Shown: positions 13,579 through 20,925 of the stretch, one piece after another | Layout: every line of letters begins with the position of its first letter | Numbering within the stretch: the first letter of the stretch is position 1 | Assembly (NCBI GenBank): GCA_018608435.1 | Contig: JABAZV010000023.1 | Coordinates: 1-32,275 of the forward strand | Direction of reading: 5' to 3' | From: Patescibacteria group bacterium | GTDB lineage: Bacteria; Patescibacteriota; Minisyncoccia; Phycocordibacterales; UBA918 | DNA: 32,275 nt | The notes under the pieces: model-generated | What the model saw: only the letters and a program-made list of their open reading frames with translations | The model's database searches: none | Told to the model about the DNA's origin: nothing | Translations under genes and position numbers: made by a program

Positions 13579-14436
13579 ATGAAATTTATTCACAAAAAAT
13601 CTCTCGGTCAGCATTTTTTAAACAGCGACTTTGTACCCAAAAAGATGTGTGACGCCGCCGGGCTTTTTGATTTGGCGGAAGGGGAGGGAGGGAGCGAAGC
13701 ACTCTCTCTCAACGTCTCCCCAACCACAGTCTTAGAAATAGGCCCAGGCACTGGCGCTCTAACTCGAGAAATACTCGCTCGGGGTGCAAATGTAGTAGCA
13801 ATCGAAGCTGACGAACGGGCAATCTCATCACTAAACGAAACCTTCGCTGAAGAAATAACCCAAGGTCGTCTAACCATCTTTCACCACGACGCCCGCACTC
13901 TTAACCCTAGCGAATTTAACCTTGAAAAACATAGTTATATCTGCGTTTCTAATATTCCATATTATCTCTCTGGGAGACTCTTTCGCAGCTTACTAGACAC
14001 AAAATGCCAGCCGTCTATACTGGTTTTCTTGATCCAAAAAGAAGTAGCAGAACGCATTGCGAGAGACAAAAAAGAATCGCTATTGTCGCTTTCAGTTAAA
14101 GTTTTTGGTGACCCTTCTTATGTAAGCACGGTAAAACGTGGTCATTTCTCTCCACCACCAAAAGTAGATTCCGCTATCATCTCAGTTTCAAACATCAACC
14201 AAGCTAATTTTAAAGACATTGCTGCAGCAGACTTTTTCAACCTAATACACCTCGGTTTTGGCCAGAAAAGAAAACAGCTTATACATAACTTAGTCGAAAG
14301 CAAACTGTGGAGCAGGGAAGAAGTGGAGGTAGCGTTGAATACCTCCACTTTGCCACTAACCATTCGAGCTGAAGATATTCCTCTAAACAAATGGCTACGA
14401 CTAACAGCCAAGCTAACCCACAAAAAGCATCCATAA
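13579..14436 (+). CDS. rsmA: 16S rRNA (adenine1518/1519-N6)-dimethyltransferase RsmA (KsgA)
   Basis: The product is 285 residues. It uses S-adenosylmethionine to dimethylate the two adjacent adenines in helix 45 of 16S rRNA, late in small-subunit assembly. Visible are the N-terminal KKSLGQHFL, the SAM-binding motif I VLEIGPGTGALTREI with the acidic motif II AIEADERAI, and the catalytic motif IV NIPYYLSG. The C-terminal helical domain includes LGFGQKRKQLIHNL and the family-typical RAEDIPLNKWLRL. A short Gly/Glu/Ser-rich insertion (AEGEGGSEALSLNVSPTT) separates the N-terminal segment from motif I and is not usual. The ATG at 13579 follows AGCAAAATC with no Shine-Dalgarno. The next gene begins 52 bases later with its own -10 box. 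Confidence 0.95.
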   Translation: MKFIHKKSLGQHFLNSDFVPKKMCDAAGLFDLAEGEGGSEALSLNVSPTTVLEIGPGTGALTREILARGANVVAIEADERAISSLNETFAEEITQGRLTIFHHDARTLNPSEFNLEKHSYICVSNIPYYLSGRLFRSLLDTKCQPSILVFLIQKEVAERIARDKKESLLSLSVKVFGDPSYVSTVKRGHFSPPPKVDSAIISVSNINQANFKDIAAADFFNLIHLGFGQKRKQLIHNLVESKLWSREEVEVALNTSTLPLTIRAEDIPLNKWLRLTAKLTHKKHP

Positions 14437-14470
14437 GTGTGTGCATAAAAGTTTCATTCTAACAACGGGC

Positions 14471-14479
14471 TGTTATACT
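14471..14479 (+). promoter_or_regulatory. Extended -10 promoter at the head of the T4SS-like cluster
   Basis: TGT-TATACT ends nine bases before the ATG at 14489. GTTTCA lies 17 bases upstream as a weak -35 (3 of 6). It predicts a near-leaderless mRNA for the first gene of the cluster. Confidence 0.6.
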
Positions 14480-14488
14480 GTTAGTTAT

Positions 14489-15388
14489 ATGTCGGAACAA
14501 ATTAGTCCAAAAGTTGTTGGAGCGACCTTAGTAGGTTTCGCACTTGTAACCGGAGCTTACGTAATAAGCAACTTTGGTGAAACAGCCAAACCGACTTCTT
14601 TTCAGCAAGCAGCTGCTATAAACAAGACTACTGTACGTTCAGCTATTACAATAGCCGACAACGACAGTAATGGAATAGAGGACTGGCGAGACGAGTTTGT
14701 GACCGCAAAACCAATTGTCATCGATAAAGACAATACAGTACCTTACGAAGCACCAGACACTTTAACGGGCAGGCTTGGTGTTAATTTCTTCGAAAGCCTG
14801 TTACGAGCTCGCACGCAAGGACCGTTTGGTGGAACAAACGAAGAAATCATCGATAATACTGTCGCCATCCTCGATAAGGAAACCGCTATTTCACTGTACG
14901 GTGTATCTAGCATAAATATCATGCAGGAATGGGACGATCAAGATATCGTCAACTACGCCAATACCATATCCTTAATCCTAAATAAAAATAATAATCCTGG
15001 CATGGAAGGCGAGATGTATATCTTGCACGACATACTCAACCGCGGAGCCGAGGAACGTATGGATGAAATTGAAACTTTAGCTGAACTGTATCAAGGTTTC
15101 CGAGATGACACGCTAGCACTGCCTGTTCCAGCCTTTTTAGCCAAAGAGCACCTCGATCTCATCAACACATATAACGCTATTCATGAAGACATTGCATCAA
15201 TGACTGAGATGAATTCTGATCCAGCAAAAACCTTCCTGCGTCTTAAGCGCTATGAAGAGGACGCTACTGGACTTTACTACGCACTGGTAAACATGACCGA
15301 TAGCCTCATTCCATATGCAAATCTATTTACCGTTGAGGATCCGGCGGTTCAGCTCATTGTTTTCAATCCTGATTTACAAAACCCTTAA
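14489..15388 (+). CDS. Membrane-anchored protein with a calcium-binding-like loop, T4SS cluster
   Basis: The ORF track begins at a GTG (14441), but the ATG at 14489 is preferred: it follows an extended -10 box and starts with a normal N-terminal anchor (PKVVGATLVGFALVTGAYVIS, residues 7-27). The 299-residue product then has IADNDSNGIEDWRDEF at residues 55-70, matching the D-x-D-x-[DN]-G-x-x-D pattern of EF-hand-like or thrombospondin type 3 calcium loops. The rest is mostly helical with no recognised enzyme motif (TLAELYQGFRDDTLALPVPAFLAKEHLDLINTYNAIHEDI). The orientation suggests an external body anchored by one N-terminal helix. It lies 12 bases before the next gene, which carries a similar Asp-rich loop. 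The family is not recognised. Its place at the head of the cluster suggests an accessory component of the apparatus. Confidence 0.75.
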   Translation: MSEQISPKVVGATLVGFALVTGAYVISNFGETAKPTSFQQAAAINKTTVRSAITIADNDSNGIEDWRDEFVTAKPIVIDKDNTVPYEAPDTLTGRLGVNFFESLLRARTQGPFGGTNEEIIDNTVAILDKETAISLYGVSSINIMQEWDDQDIVNYANTISLILNKNNNPGMEGEMYILHDILNRGAEERMDEIETLAELYQGFRDDTLALPVPAFLAKEHLDLINTYNAIHEDIASMTEMNSDPAKTFLRLKRYEEDATGLYYALVNMTDSLIPYANLFTVEDPAVQLIVFNPDLQNP

Positions 15389-15400
15389 TTAGCTTTATAT

Positions 15401-16852
15401 ATGGATACTTTCATTGACAATTTCTTTCTTTTCTTAAAACGGGGCCTGATCGCACTAATGTTAATCATGTTTGGCACTGTAATGGTATACGTTCCGCACA
15501 ACTGGAATGAAGTACCCCAAGCAGAAGCTGGTGCAGCCGGTGGAGGGTCGACGTTACCTGGTCAGTTAGTGGCGTTGGTGCAGCAGACATATAACGCTGT
15601 AAAAAACACCATAACTGCGATAGCCAATAAAGCCCAGGCTGTCTTTGCACAAGACCTATGGCTTAAAGAAACTATTCTTGATGGTGTTTTTTGGTCCTTA
15701 GCTAAAAAATTCGTTTCTTCCATGGCTCAAAGCACGATAGACTGGATAAACGGCGGGTTTGAAGGCAAACCAGCTTTCGTTAGCGATCTTAAACAATTTT
15801 TACTTGATGAAACAGACGAATTTATAGGTGAATTCATAAGCAATTTAGGCGCAATTGGATCTTTTATATGTGACCCTTTTAAGCTTAACGTTCAGATTGC
15901 TGTTCAGCTCCAGCATCAAGAAACACGCACCAACCAAGCTTCTGCTTGTACGTTGACTGGAGCACTTGCAAACTTGGACGATTTCATCAAAGGAACGCAA
16001 GGAAGCTTTTCTGAACAAGGCGGCTGGGAAGCGTGGTTTGATATAACTTCAGAACCAAAAAAGTACACACCCTTCGGCGCCATTGTTTCAACTCAGGCAG
16101 TTGCAGAAGTAAGACTGTCAAACCTGAAAGAGGAGGAAACAGCCAAAATTGGCTGGGCTAAAGGTTTTTTCTCTATCAGAGACGACTGTCCTACAGTTAC
16201 ATCTGCTTCTGGTATTCAAGAAACACGGTGCTCAATCATAACTCCTGGATCTGCCATCGCTTCAGCTTTAGACAACAACCTTGACTCTGGTCGTCAGGCT
16301 TTGCTTGAAGCTGACGAAACTAACGAAGTTCTCGGCGCTCTGATAGGCGGGCTAGCCCAACAAGCTTTTACGGGTGCCGCTGGACTACTCGGACTTTCAG
16401 ATCGTGGCGCAGATACTGATGGTGACGGAATTGGTGACACTTACGACTCTTACCTAGACAAACTCGGTATTGAAGATGGTGTTCTAAGCGCCACAAGCAG
16501 CTTAGCCCAAATGGAAGAAGCTCTTGCAATACAGATAGCAATGAGTTCATCATCTTCCGCTTACGAACCATTACTGTTAGCTTTGTCTACTAACTATATT
16601 ACATCTGAAGAAGTGAGGACAGATTCCGAAAAAGCATCAATAGATGCTCAAGAAATAATAATCGAGGCGACAGGATACCAAACAAGTATTCAAGCTCTTA
16701 TTACTGAGTATGAAACAGAGCTTGCAAAGGATAAACCAGACAATAACAAGATTACGGACATTCTTATTCGCTATAACCAGTTGGATAAATTCTCTGAATT
16801 TGATATTGAAATCAAAGAAAGTGAGTGGGATAGCATCTTGGCACGCGAGTAA
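15401..16852 (+). CDS. Membrane-anchored protein with Asp-rich calcium-like loop, T4SS cluster
   Basis: The product is 483 residues. It begins with an uncleaved anchor or signal segment (LKRGLIALMLIMFGTVMVYVP, residues 13-33) followed by a Gly/Ala stretch. The body contains amphipathic segments and paired cysteines (IGSFICDPF and ASACTLTG; DDCPTV and ETRCSI) that could form disulfides outside the membrane. Near residue 335 is ADTDGDGIGDTYDSYLDKLG, a clear DxDxDGxxD calcium-type loop. The C-terminal 130 residues are helical and acidic. It directly precedes the VirB6/TrbL-like channel gene (20-base gap), a position that suggests it works with the channel. The family is not recognised. The second Asp-loop protein in a row is notable. 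GGAG lies 12 bases before the following ATG, one of the few Shine-Dalgarno-like strings here, though badly spaced. Confidence 0.75.
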   Translation: MDTFIDNFFLFLKRGLIALMLIMFGTVMVYVPHNWNEVPQAEAGAAGGGSTLPGQLVALVQQTYNAVKNTITAIANKAQAVFAQDLWLKETILDGVFWSLAKKFVSSMAQSTIDWINGGFEGKPAFVSDLKQFLLDETDEFIGEFISNLGAIGSFICDPFKLNVQIAVQLQHQETRTNQASACTLTGALANLDDFIKGTQGSFSEQGGWEAWFDITSEPKKYTPFGAIVSTQAVAEVRLSNLKEEETAKIGWAKGFFSIRDDCPTVTSASGIQETRCSIITPGSAIASALDNNLDSGRQALLEADETNEVLGALIGGLAQQAFTGAAGLLGLSDRGADTDGDGIGDTYDSYLDKLGIEDGVLSATSSLAQMEEALAIQIAMSSSSSAYEPLLLALSTNYITSEEVRTDSEKASIDAQEIIIEATGYQTSIQALITEYETELAKDKPDNNKITDILIRYNQLDKFSEFDIEIKESEWDSILARE

Positions 16853-16872
16853 AATTGGAGAGCGAGTAAAAT

Positions 16873-19086
16873 ATGACCACAGCTAAAAAACAATCCATAC
16901 TTACAACAACCTTCTTTATAGCAGTGTTGTTGTTGCTTCCTGAATTTGCTTACGCAGACCCTGTTGAAAATAAGGTTGCTGGATTGATGTGGAGTATGGT
17001 AGTAACTGTGTTTGGTACCTTCATGGCCATGGGTGGTAATTTGCTCGACTGGTCAATAGAATTGTTTGTTATTGGTTTTGGTGACAACTTTACCGACACA
17101 GGCGTAGGTGGGGCGGTTGAAAACCTCTGGGTTATTGTCCGAGACCTCTTCAACCTGACTTTTATATTTGGTTTAGTTTATCTTGGCTTCAAGATGATTC
17201 TAGGCAGCGACGATAATCGCACCAAAGTTTGGCTGGCTCACCTTATAATCGCAGCTTTGCTAGTCAATTTCAGTCTCTACATAACCAAGTTAATTGTTGA
17301 CATCAGTAATATCCTAGCTACACAAATTGTTCTAAATGGACTATCTGCACCCACAGGAGAAGTAGCTATTTCTACCATTTTTGCCGACAGTCTTGGTGTG
17401 CAAGGGGTATTCAGTAAAGAAGAACTTCCTCCACAATTGGCAGAAACTGGTGCCTTTGGCTTCGTTATTGGCTCAATGATTTTGTTTTCTGTGGCCGGGT
17501 TTGTTTTTGGAGCTGGTGGAATGCTTATCACTATTCGCTTCGCTGCTCTTTGTCTTTATATGGCACTTTCTCCCCTCATGTTCCTTGGATGGGTATTCCC
17601 ACAACTAGAAGGCACTGTCAGGAAGTACTGGAGTGGTTTTCTGAAGCGCGCTTTCTTTGCTCCAATCTACATGCTATTACTCTATTTTGCTGGCACGGTT
17701 CTCCAAGCTTATAGCGTTTCAGTAGATGCAAGTGGTAATAAAAGTTTTACCGCTCTTTTTGCCGGAACAGGTAAAGAAAAGATGGACAGCTTTGCGGACA
17801 CCTTACCGCCTTTTATTCTTTCTTGTATTTTCTTGTTTGCTGCGATCACTGTATCCAACAACCTTTCCGCTGACGGTTCAAACAAGGTCATGGCTTTAGG
17901 AAAAAACTTAGCTGGTCGTGCCCGAAGAATGACCGCAAACACCGCTATGTATGTACCGCGGAGGGCAGGTAGGGCTGCTGCAGCAGCCGGAGGGGCTGCA
18001 GCTGGTACCGTTGGAAGAAGACTCAGCTACAATCTCGGCAACAGCTTAGAACAGTCTTTGAATCGTCGTCAAGAATCTACAGGTATTGCCGGCAGAATAG
18101 CGAGGTCAACCTTTGTTGAAGACAGAGTACGTGGCGGGGCGCGCAATATGCAGAACGCAAAGTTTGGCAGACAATACACCATCGACGAACAGCAAGCTCG
18201 TGCGAACACCCTTGCTCAAGAACAAACTAATAGAGACAACCGGAGGAATGGACCAGAGGGAATGAACAGTAGTGATCCTGAAACAGCAGCTAGAGCAGCA
18301 GCTGACACAGCTCGAGCAGTTGCACAAATGCCTAATGAGGAATTGGTCCGACAATCAGTCAAGACTCTTACAACTGGTGGTATTGCCAAGAATTTGTCAG
18401 ATGCTCAAATCAAGACACTGGGTGAATCTGGACGATTCACTGCTGAAGATATTAAGAAAATTAAAACAGGTCGAGACACTGATGCTTTAAAAGATCTGAT
18501 CGACGCAACCAATAAGACCGGCGCGACCGAAGCTGAGCTTGCGAAAGCATCAGAAGAACTGAGCAAAGCTGTTAGATCATTCTCTGACGAAAGAATTAAG
18601 GGGCTTGATAAAGAATATCGTAATAAGCCAGAAATTGCTGCTGCTATGCGTCAGGCTTCTGCCGATAAGCTCCTAGAGTCAGATGATGTATCGCAAGCGG
18701 ACAAAGAAGCTTTGAGTACAGCACGAAAGGCAGGGTTTGTAAGCATAGCAGGTAGTAAAAGCCCTGCAAGAATTAGAGATATGCTTAAGAACACTCCAGC
18801 TCAAAAAATACCGGCTGGAGTGATGGCCAATGCTGAAGTGCTGAAATTAATGACAACCAACACGATGATGCAACACCTAAAAGAAGTTAATGACGTCAAT
18901 CACATTAAAGAGATTGAGACAGGCATGAACGACTACCTTGCAAATCATGCTACTCCCGAAGAAAGGGAAATGTGGAAAAAGGCACAACAAAAATCAGATA
19001 CTATGTCTACCTCTATGCAATTAAACTTTGATGGAAACGCAACCGGGTCTGTCATATTAGACCAAAACGGAAACCCTTTTACTTAA
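16873..19086 (+). CDS. VirB6/TrbL-like T4SS channel protein with long hydrophilic tail
   Basis: The product is 737 residues. A signal peptide (TTFFIAVLLLLPEFAYA) is followed by about six or seven membrane segments up to residue about 335, including LWVIVRDLFNLTFIFGLVYLGFKMIL, WLAHLIIAALLVNFSLYITKLIVDI and LYMALSPLMFLGWVF. The pattern of conserved aromatic and polar residues is that of the TrbL/VirB6 family, the polytopic inner-membrane subunit of T4SSs. Residues about 345-737 are hydrophilic and rich in Ala, Arg, Lys, Asp and Glu (RRAGRAAAAAGGAAAGTVGRRL, then repeated charged helices), much longer than in classical VirB6. The basic start of the tail suggests it is cytoplasmic. It may contact VirB4 or cargo, as inference. 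It lies 10 bases before the next gene in the same unit. Confidence 0.82.
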   Translation: MTTAKKQSILTTTFFIAVLLLLPEFAYADPVENKVAGLMWSMVVTVFGTFMAMGGNLLDWSIELFVIGFGDNFTDTGVGGAVENLWVIVRDLFNLTFIFGLVYLGFKMILGSDDNRTKVWLAHLIIAALLVNFSLYITKLIVDISNILATQIVLNGLSAPTGEVAISTIFADSLGVQGVFSKEELPPQLAETGAFGFVIGSMILFSVAGFVFGAGGMLITIRFAALCLYMALSPLMFLGWVFPQLEGTVRKYWSGFLKRAFFAPIYMLLLYFAGTVLQAYSVSVDASGNKSFTALFAGTGKEKMDSFADTLPPFILSCIFLFAAITVSNNLSADGSNKVMALGKNLAGRARRMTANTAMYVPRRAGRAAAAAGGAAAGTVGRRLSYNLGNSLEQSLNRRQESTGIAGRIARSTFVEDRVRGGARNMQNAKFGRQYTIDEQQARANTLAQEQTNRDNRRNGPEGMNSSDPETAARAAADTARAVAQMPNEELVRQSVKTLTTGGIAKNLSDAQIKTLGESGRFTAEDIKKIKTGRDTDALKDLIDATNKTGATEAELAKASEELSKAVRSFSDERIKGLDKEYRNKPEIAAAMRQASADKLLESDDVSQADKEALSTARKAGFVSIAGSKSPARIRDMLKNTPAQKIPAGVMANAEVLKLMTTNTMMQHLKEVNDVNHIKEIETGMNDYLANHATPEEREMWKKAQQKSDTMSTSMQLNFDGNATGSVILDQNGNPFT

Positions 19087-19096
19087 ACTTATAAAT

Positions 19097-19687
19097 ATGT
19101 CTACCATCAATGCTTTAGAACTATTTCAAACAGCCTACCAAAGCGCTGCACCTGAAAAAAAGTTTGCCGTCGACAATAACCTAGTGTCACAATGTGTGGA
19201 AACATTAGTCGCAAACCACGCGCTCGATGATTCTCAGCATGTGCCACTGATACGAACCGGTGTTCTACTTACTCTTAACGCTATTGATATAGACACTGCC
19301 CAACGAGAGCTTATGCAACTTGGTGTACCGAACGCAGCCCAAGTAATTGGCGAACTCTGGGGCTGTGTTAACAACAGCATAAACGCCGCCGCCCAGCAAC
19401 CACAAGCAGTAGCACCGGTAATCGCTCCACCTCAACCACAAATAGCAGTAGCACCGGTTGAGTCAATCTACTCCAGCACACAATCTGCTATTTTGCATGA
19501 AGCAGAGAGGATGATCCCGGCGCAACCCGCACCAGTTCAACGACCAGTCAATCCAGCTGCAGTACACCAACCCACTGCAGTCGCTCCAGCCGCACCGAAC
19601 CCGGCAGTAATGCCAATACCAACACAAACCCCGCCTCCAACTTTAGCTGAAAAAGATCACATCGCTAGGTGGGGTAAAGCAGAGTAG
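19097..19687 (+). CDS. Small protein with helical N-domain and Pro/Ala/Gln linker, T4SS cluster
   Basis: The product is 196 residues with no membrane segment or signal. Residues 1-100 are predicted helical (ALELFQTAYQSAAPEKKFAVDNNLVSQCVETLVANHALDD). Residues 100-190 are rich in Pro, Ala, Gln and Val and contain a partial internal repeat (PQAVAPV and PQIAVAPV; the DNA GCAGTAGCACCGGT occurs twice, 39 bases apart). The C-terminus has ESIYSSTQSAILHEAERMIP and LAEKDHIARWGK, which look like short binding motifs. It follows the VirB6-like gene by 10 bases and is followed by a terminator, so it ends the first transcription unit of the cluster. A cytoplasmic adaptor is plausible, but no family is recognised. 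Confidence 0.7.
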   Translation: MSTINALELFQTAYQSAAPEKKFAVDNNLVSQCVETLVANHALDDSQHVPLIRTGVLLTLNAIDIDTAQRELMQLGVPNAAQVIGELWGCVNNSINAAAQQPQAVAPVIAPPQPQIAVAPVESIYSSTQSAILHEAERMIPAQPAPVQRPVNPAAVHQPTAVAPAAPNPAVMPIPTQTPPPTLAEKDHIARWGKAE

Positions 19688-19717
19688 GGTAGAAAAAATA
19701 TGTATATAAAAATGAGG

Positions 19718-19741
19718 GCGCACTTTTGTGATGCTTTTTTT
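19718..19741 (+). terminator. Terminator inside the T4SS-like cluster
   Basis: GCGCAC-TTTT-GTGATGC (short stem with one bulged A and a G.T pair) is followed by seven T residues. It splits the cluster into an upstream unit (14.5-19.7 kb) and a downstream unit starting at the PrgI gene. Confidence 0.7.
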
Positions 19742-19832
19742 AAAATTTACTTTAAGAACCCTTTGTTGTTTTGAAGTGAATATATCTGGGGATAGTTAGG
19801 CCCTTACAATGAATATAAAAACTCCAAACGTG

Positions 19833-19838
19833 TATAAT
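19833..19838 (+). promoter_or_regulatory. Consensus -10 box before the PrgI-family gene (near-leaderless)
   Basis: A perfect TATAAT, preceded directly by TG, ends eight bases before the ATG at 19847. No good -35 is visible. It restarts transcription of the cluster after the terminator at 19718. Confidence 0.6.
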
Positions 19839-19846
19839 GATGATGT

Positions 19847-20272
19847 ATGAGATTTGAAGTTCCACAATTTATTGATATTGAAGACAAAATCTTCGGCCCT
19901 CTTTCGTGGCGGCAATTCCTGTATGTAGGCGGGGGAGTTGGTATGGCGGCCGTGATGTTTTTTACACTACCTTTTATAGTTGCGGTAATTTTTGGCCTAC
20001 CTCTTGCTCTTCTGGCTGGTGCCTTGGCTTTCTTTCCGGTAAACAACAGACCTTTTTCCTTTTTCCTCGAATCGATTTTAAACTATTTTACCCGCCAAAG
20101 AATGTATCTTTGGAGGCAAAAGAATGAGGTAGTCTACACAAACGACACTACTGTAATCAAGAAAAACTCTTACATTGATGGAGCCGTCGCACCGACAGTA
20201 AAAAAGCAACACAAGGATCTCACAGCGCTCGCTCGCGACCTAGAATTACAAGCCCTTCAAAAGAACGAATAA
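19847..20272 (+). CDS. PrgI family T4SS inner-membrane protein
   Basis: The product is 141 residues. It starts MRFEVPQFIDIEDKIFGPLSWRQFLYVGGG, the characteristic opening of PrgI-family proteins of Gram-positive-type T4SSs. Two close membrane segments follow (residues about 27-65, FLYVGGGVGMAAVMFFTLPFIVAVIFGLPLALLAGALAFFP) and then FFLESILNYFTRQRMYLWRQK, a soluble tail. PrgI occupies the role of VirB3, holding the VirB4 motor at the membrane. The ATG is supported by the TATAAT eight bases upstream. It is separated by one base from the TraC-like gene, so the two are translated together. Confidence 0.9.
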   Translation: MRFEVPQFIDIEDKIFGPLSWRQFLYVGGGVGMAAVMFFTLPFIVAVIFGLPLALLAGALAFFPVNNRPFSFFLESILNYFTRQRMYLWRQKNEVVYTNDTTVIKKNSYIDGAVAPTVKKQHKDLTALARDLELQALQKNE

Positions 20273-20273
20273 T

Positions 20274-20915
20274 ATGCCTTCTACTAAAGCAGCGACACAA
20301 GACTTCGTTCCCATCAAAGACGTTAAAGATAACGTGGTTATTCATAAGAATGGCCAAATGAGTATGGTTGTTTTAGCTTCTTCGGTAAACTTCGCGCTTA
20401 AATCACTAGATGAACAGAAAGCGATATTGATCCAGTTTCAGCAGTTCCTAAACACGTTAGACTTCACTCTGCAGATCTACGTTCAATCTCGTCGCTTAAA
20501 CATTGAGCCTTACCTAAAATTTCTTGGTGAACTAGAAGGGAATCAAAATAACGATCTTATGCGTATTCAGTTACGTGAATACATAGAATTTATTCGCACC
20601 TTCACCGATGATGTTGATGTGATGAGTAAAAACTTTTTCGTTGTTGTTCCATATTCACCGTCAAAAGTTAACTTTACTAAAGGCATCACTAACATGCTTT
20701 CACCAAAGCAAAAACCTACAGCCGGTCAAGACGCCAGTAAAATCAACTTTGAAGAACATCGACTTCAGCTCGAGCAAAGACTTGGGGTAGTGTCAGAAGG
20801 ACTAGCCAGAGTTGGCGTGCGCACAATAACACTGCAAAAAGACGATTTGGTTGAACTTTTTTATCACCTTTACAATCCAGGAGACTCGACAGGCTCAGCA
20901 CCAATCGTCGAATAA
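20274..20915 (+). CDS. TraC-like protein, separate N-terminal partner of VirB4
   Basis: The product is 213 residues without membrane segments. The sequence FVPIKDVKDNVVIHKNGQMSMVVLASSVNFALKSLDEQKAILIQFQQFLNTLDFTLQIYVQSRRLNIEPYL matches the N-terminal region of VirB4/TraC-type ATPases, which in CPR and some Gram-positive systems is encoded as a separate small gene. It has no Walker motifs. The ATG at 20274 lies one base after the PrgI stop (TAATATG), and the gene ends 10 bases before the VirB4 ATG. The order PrgI, TraC-like, VirB4 is the family's usual one. It likely docks the ATPase onto PrgI at the inner membrane; this is inferred from family and context. Confidence 0.82.
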   Translation: MPSTKAATQDFVPIKDVKDNVVIHKNGQMSMVVLASSVNFALKSLDEQKAILIQFQQFLNTLDFTLQIYVQSRRLNIEPYLKFLGELEGNQNNDLMRIQLREYIEFIRTFTDDVDVMSKNFFVVVPYSPSKVNFTKGITNMLSPKQKPTAGQDASKINFEEHRLQLEQRLGVVSEGLARVGVRTITLQKDDLVELFYHLYNPGDSTGSAPIVE

Positions 20916-20925
20916 CAAATTTAAT

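Noticed and set aside
19397-19460. CRISPR or tandem repeat in the 19097 gene
   Set aside because: The 14-base GCAGTAGCACCGGT occurs only twice and encodes part of the Pro/Ala/Gln linker. It is an in-frame protein repeat, not an array.
20851-20925. VirB4 start at 20851 and pilin start at 25943 as in the ORF track
   Set aside because: Both extensions overlap the preceding gene. The downstream ATGs give standard short gaps and, for the pilin, a proper signal peptide.
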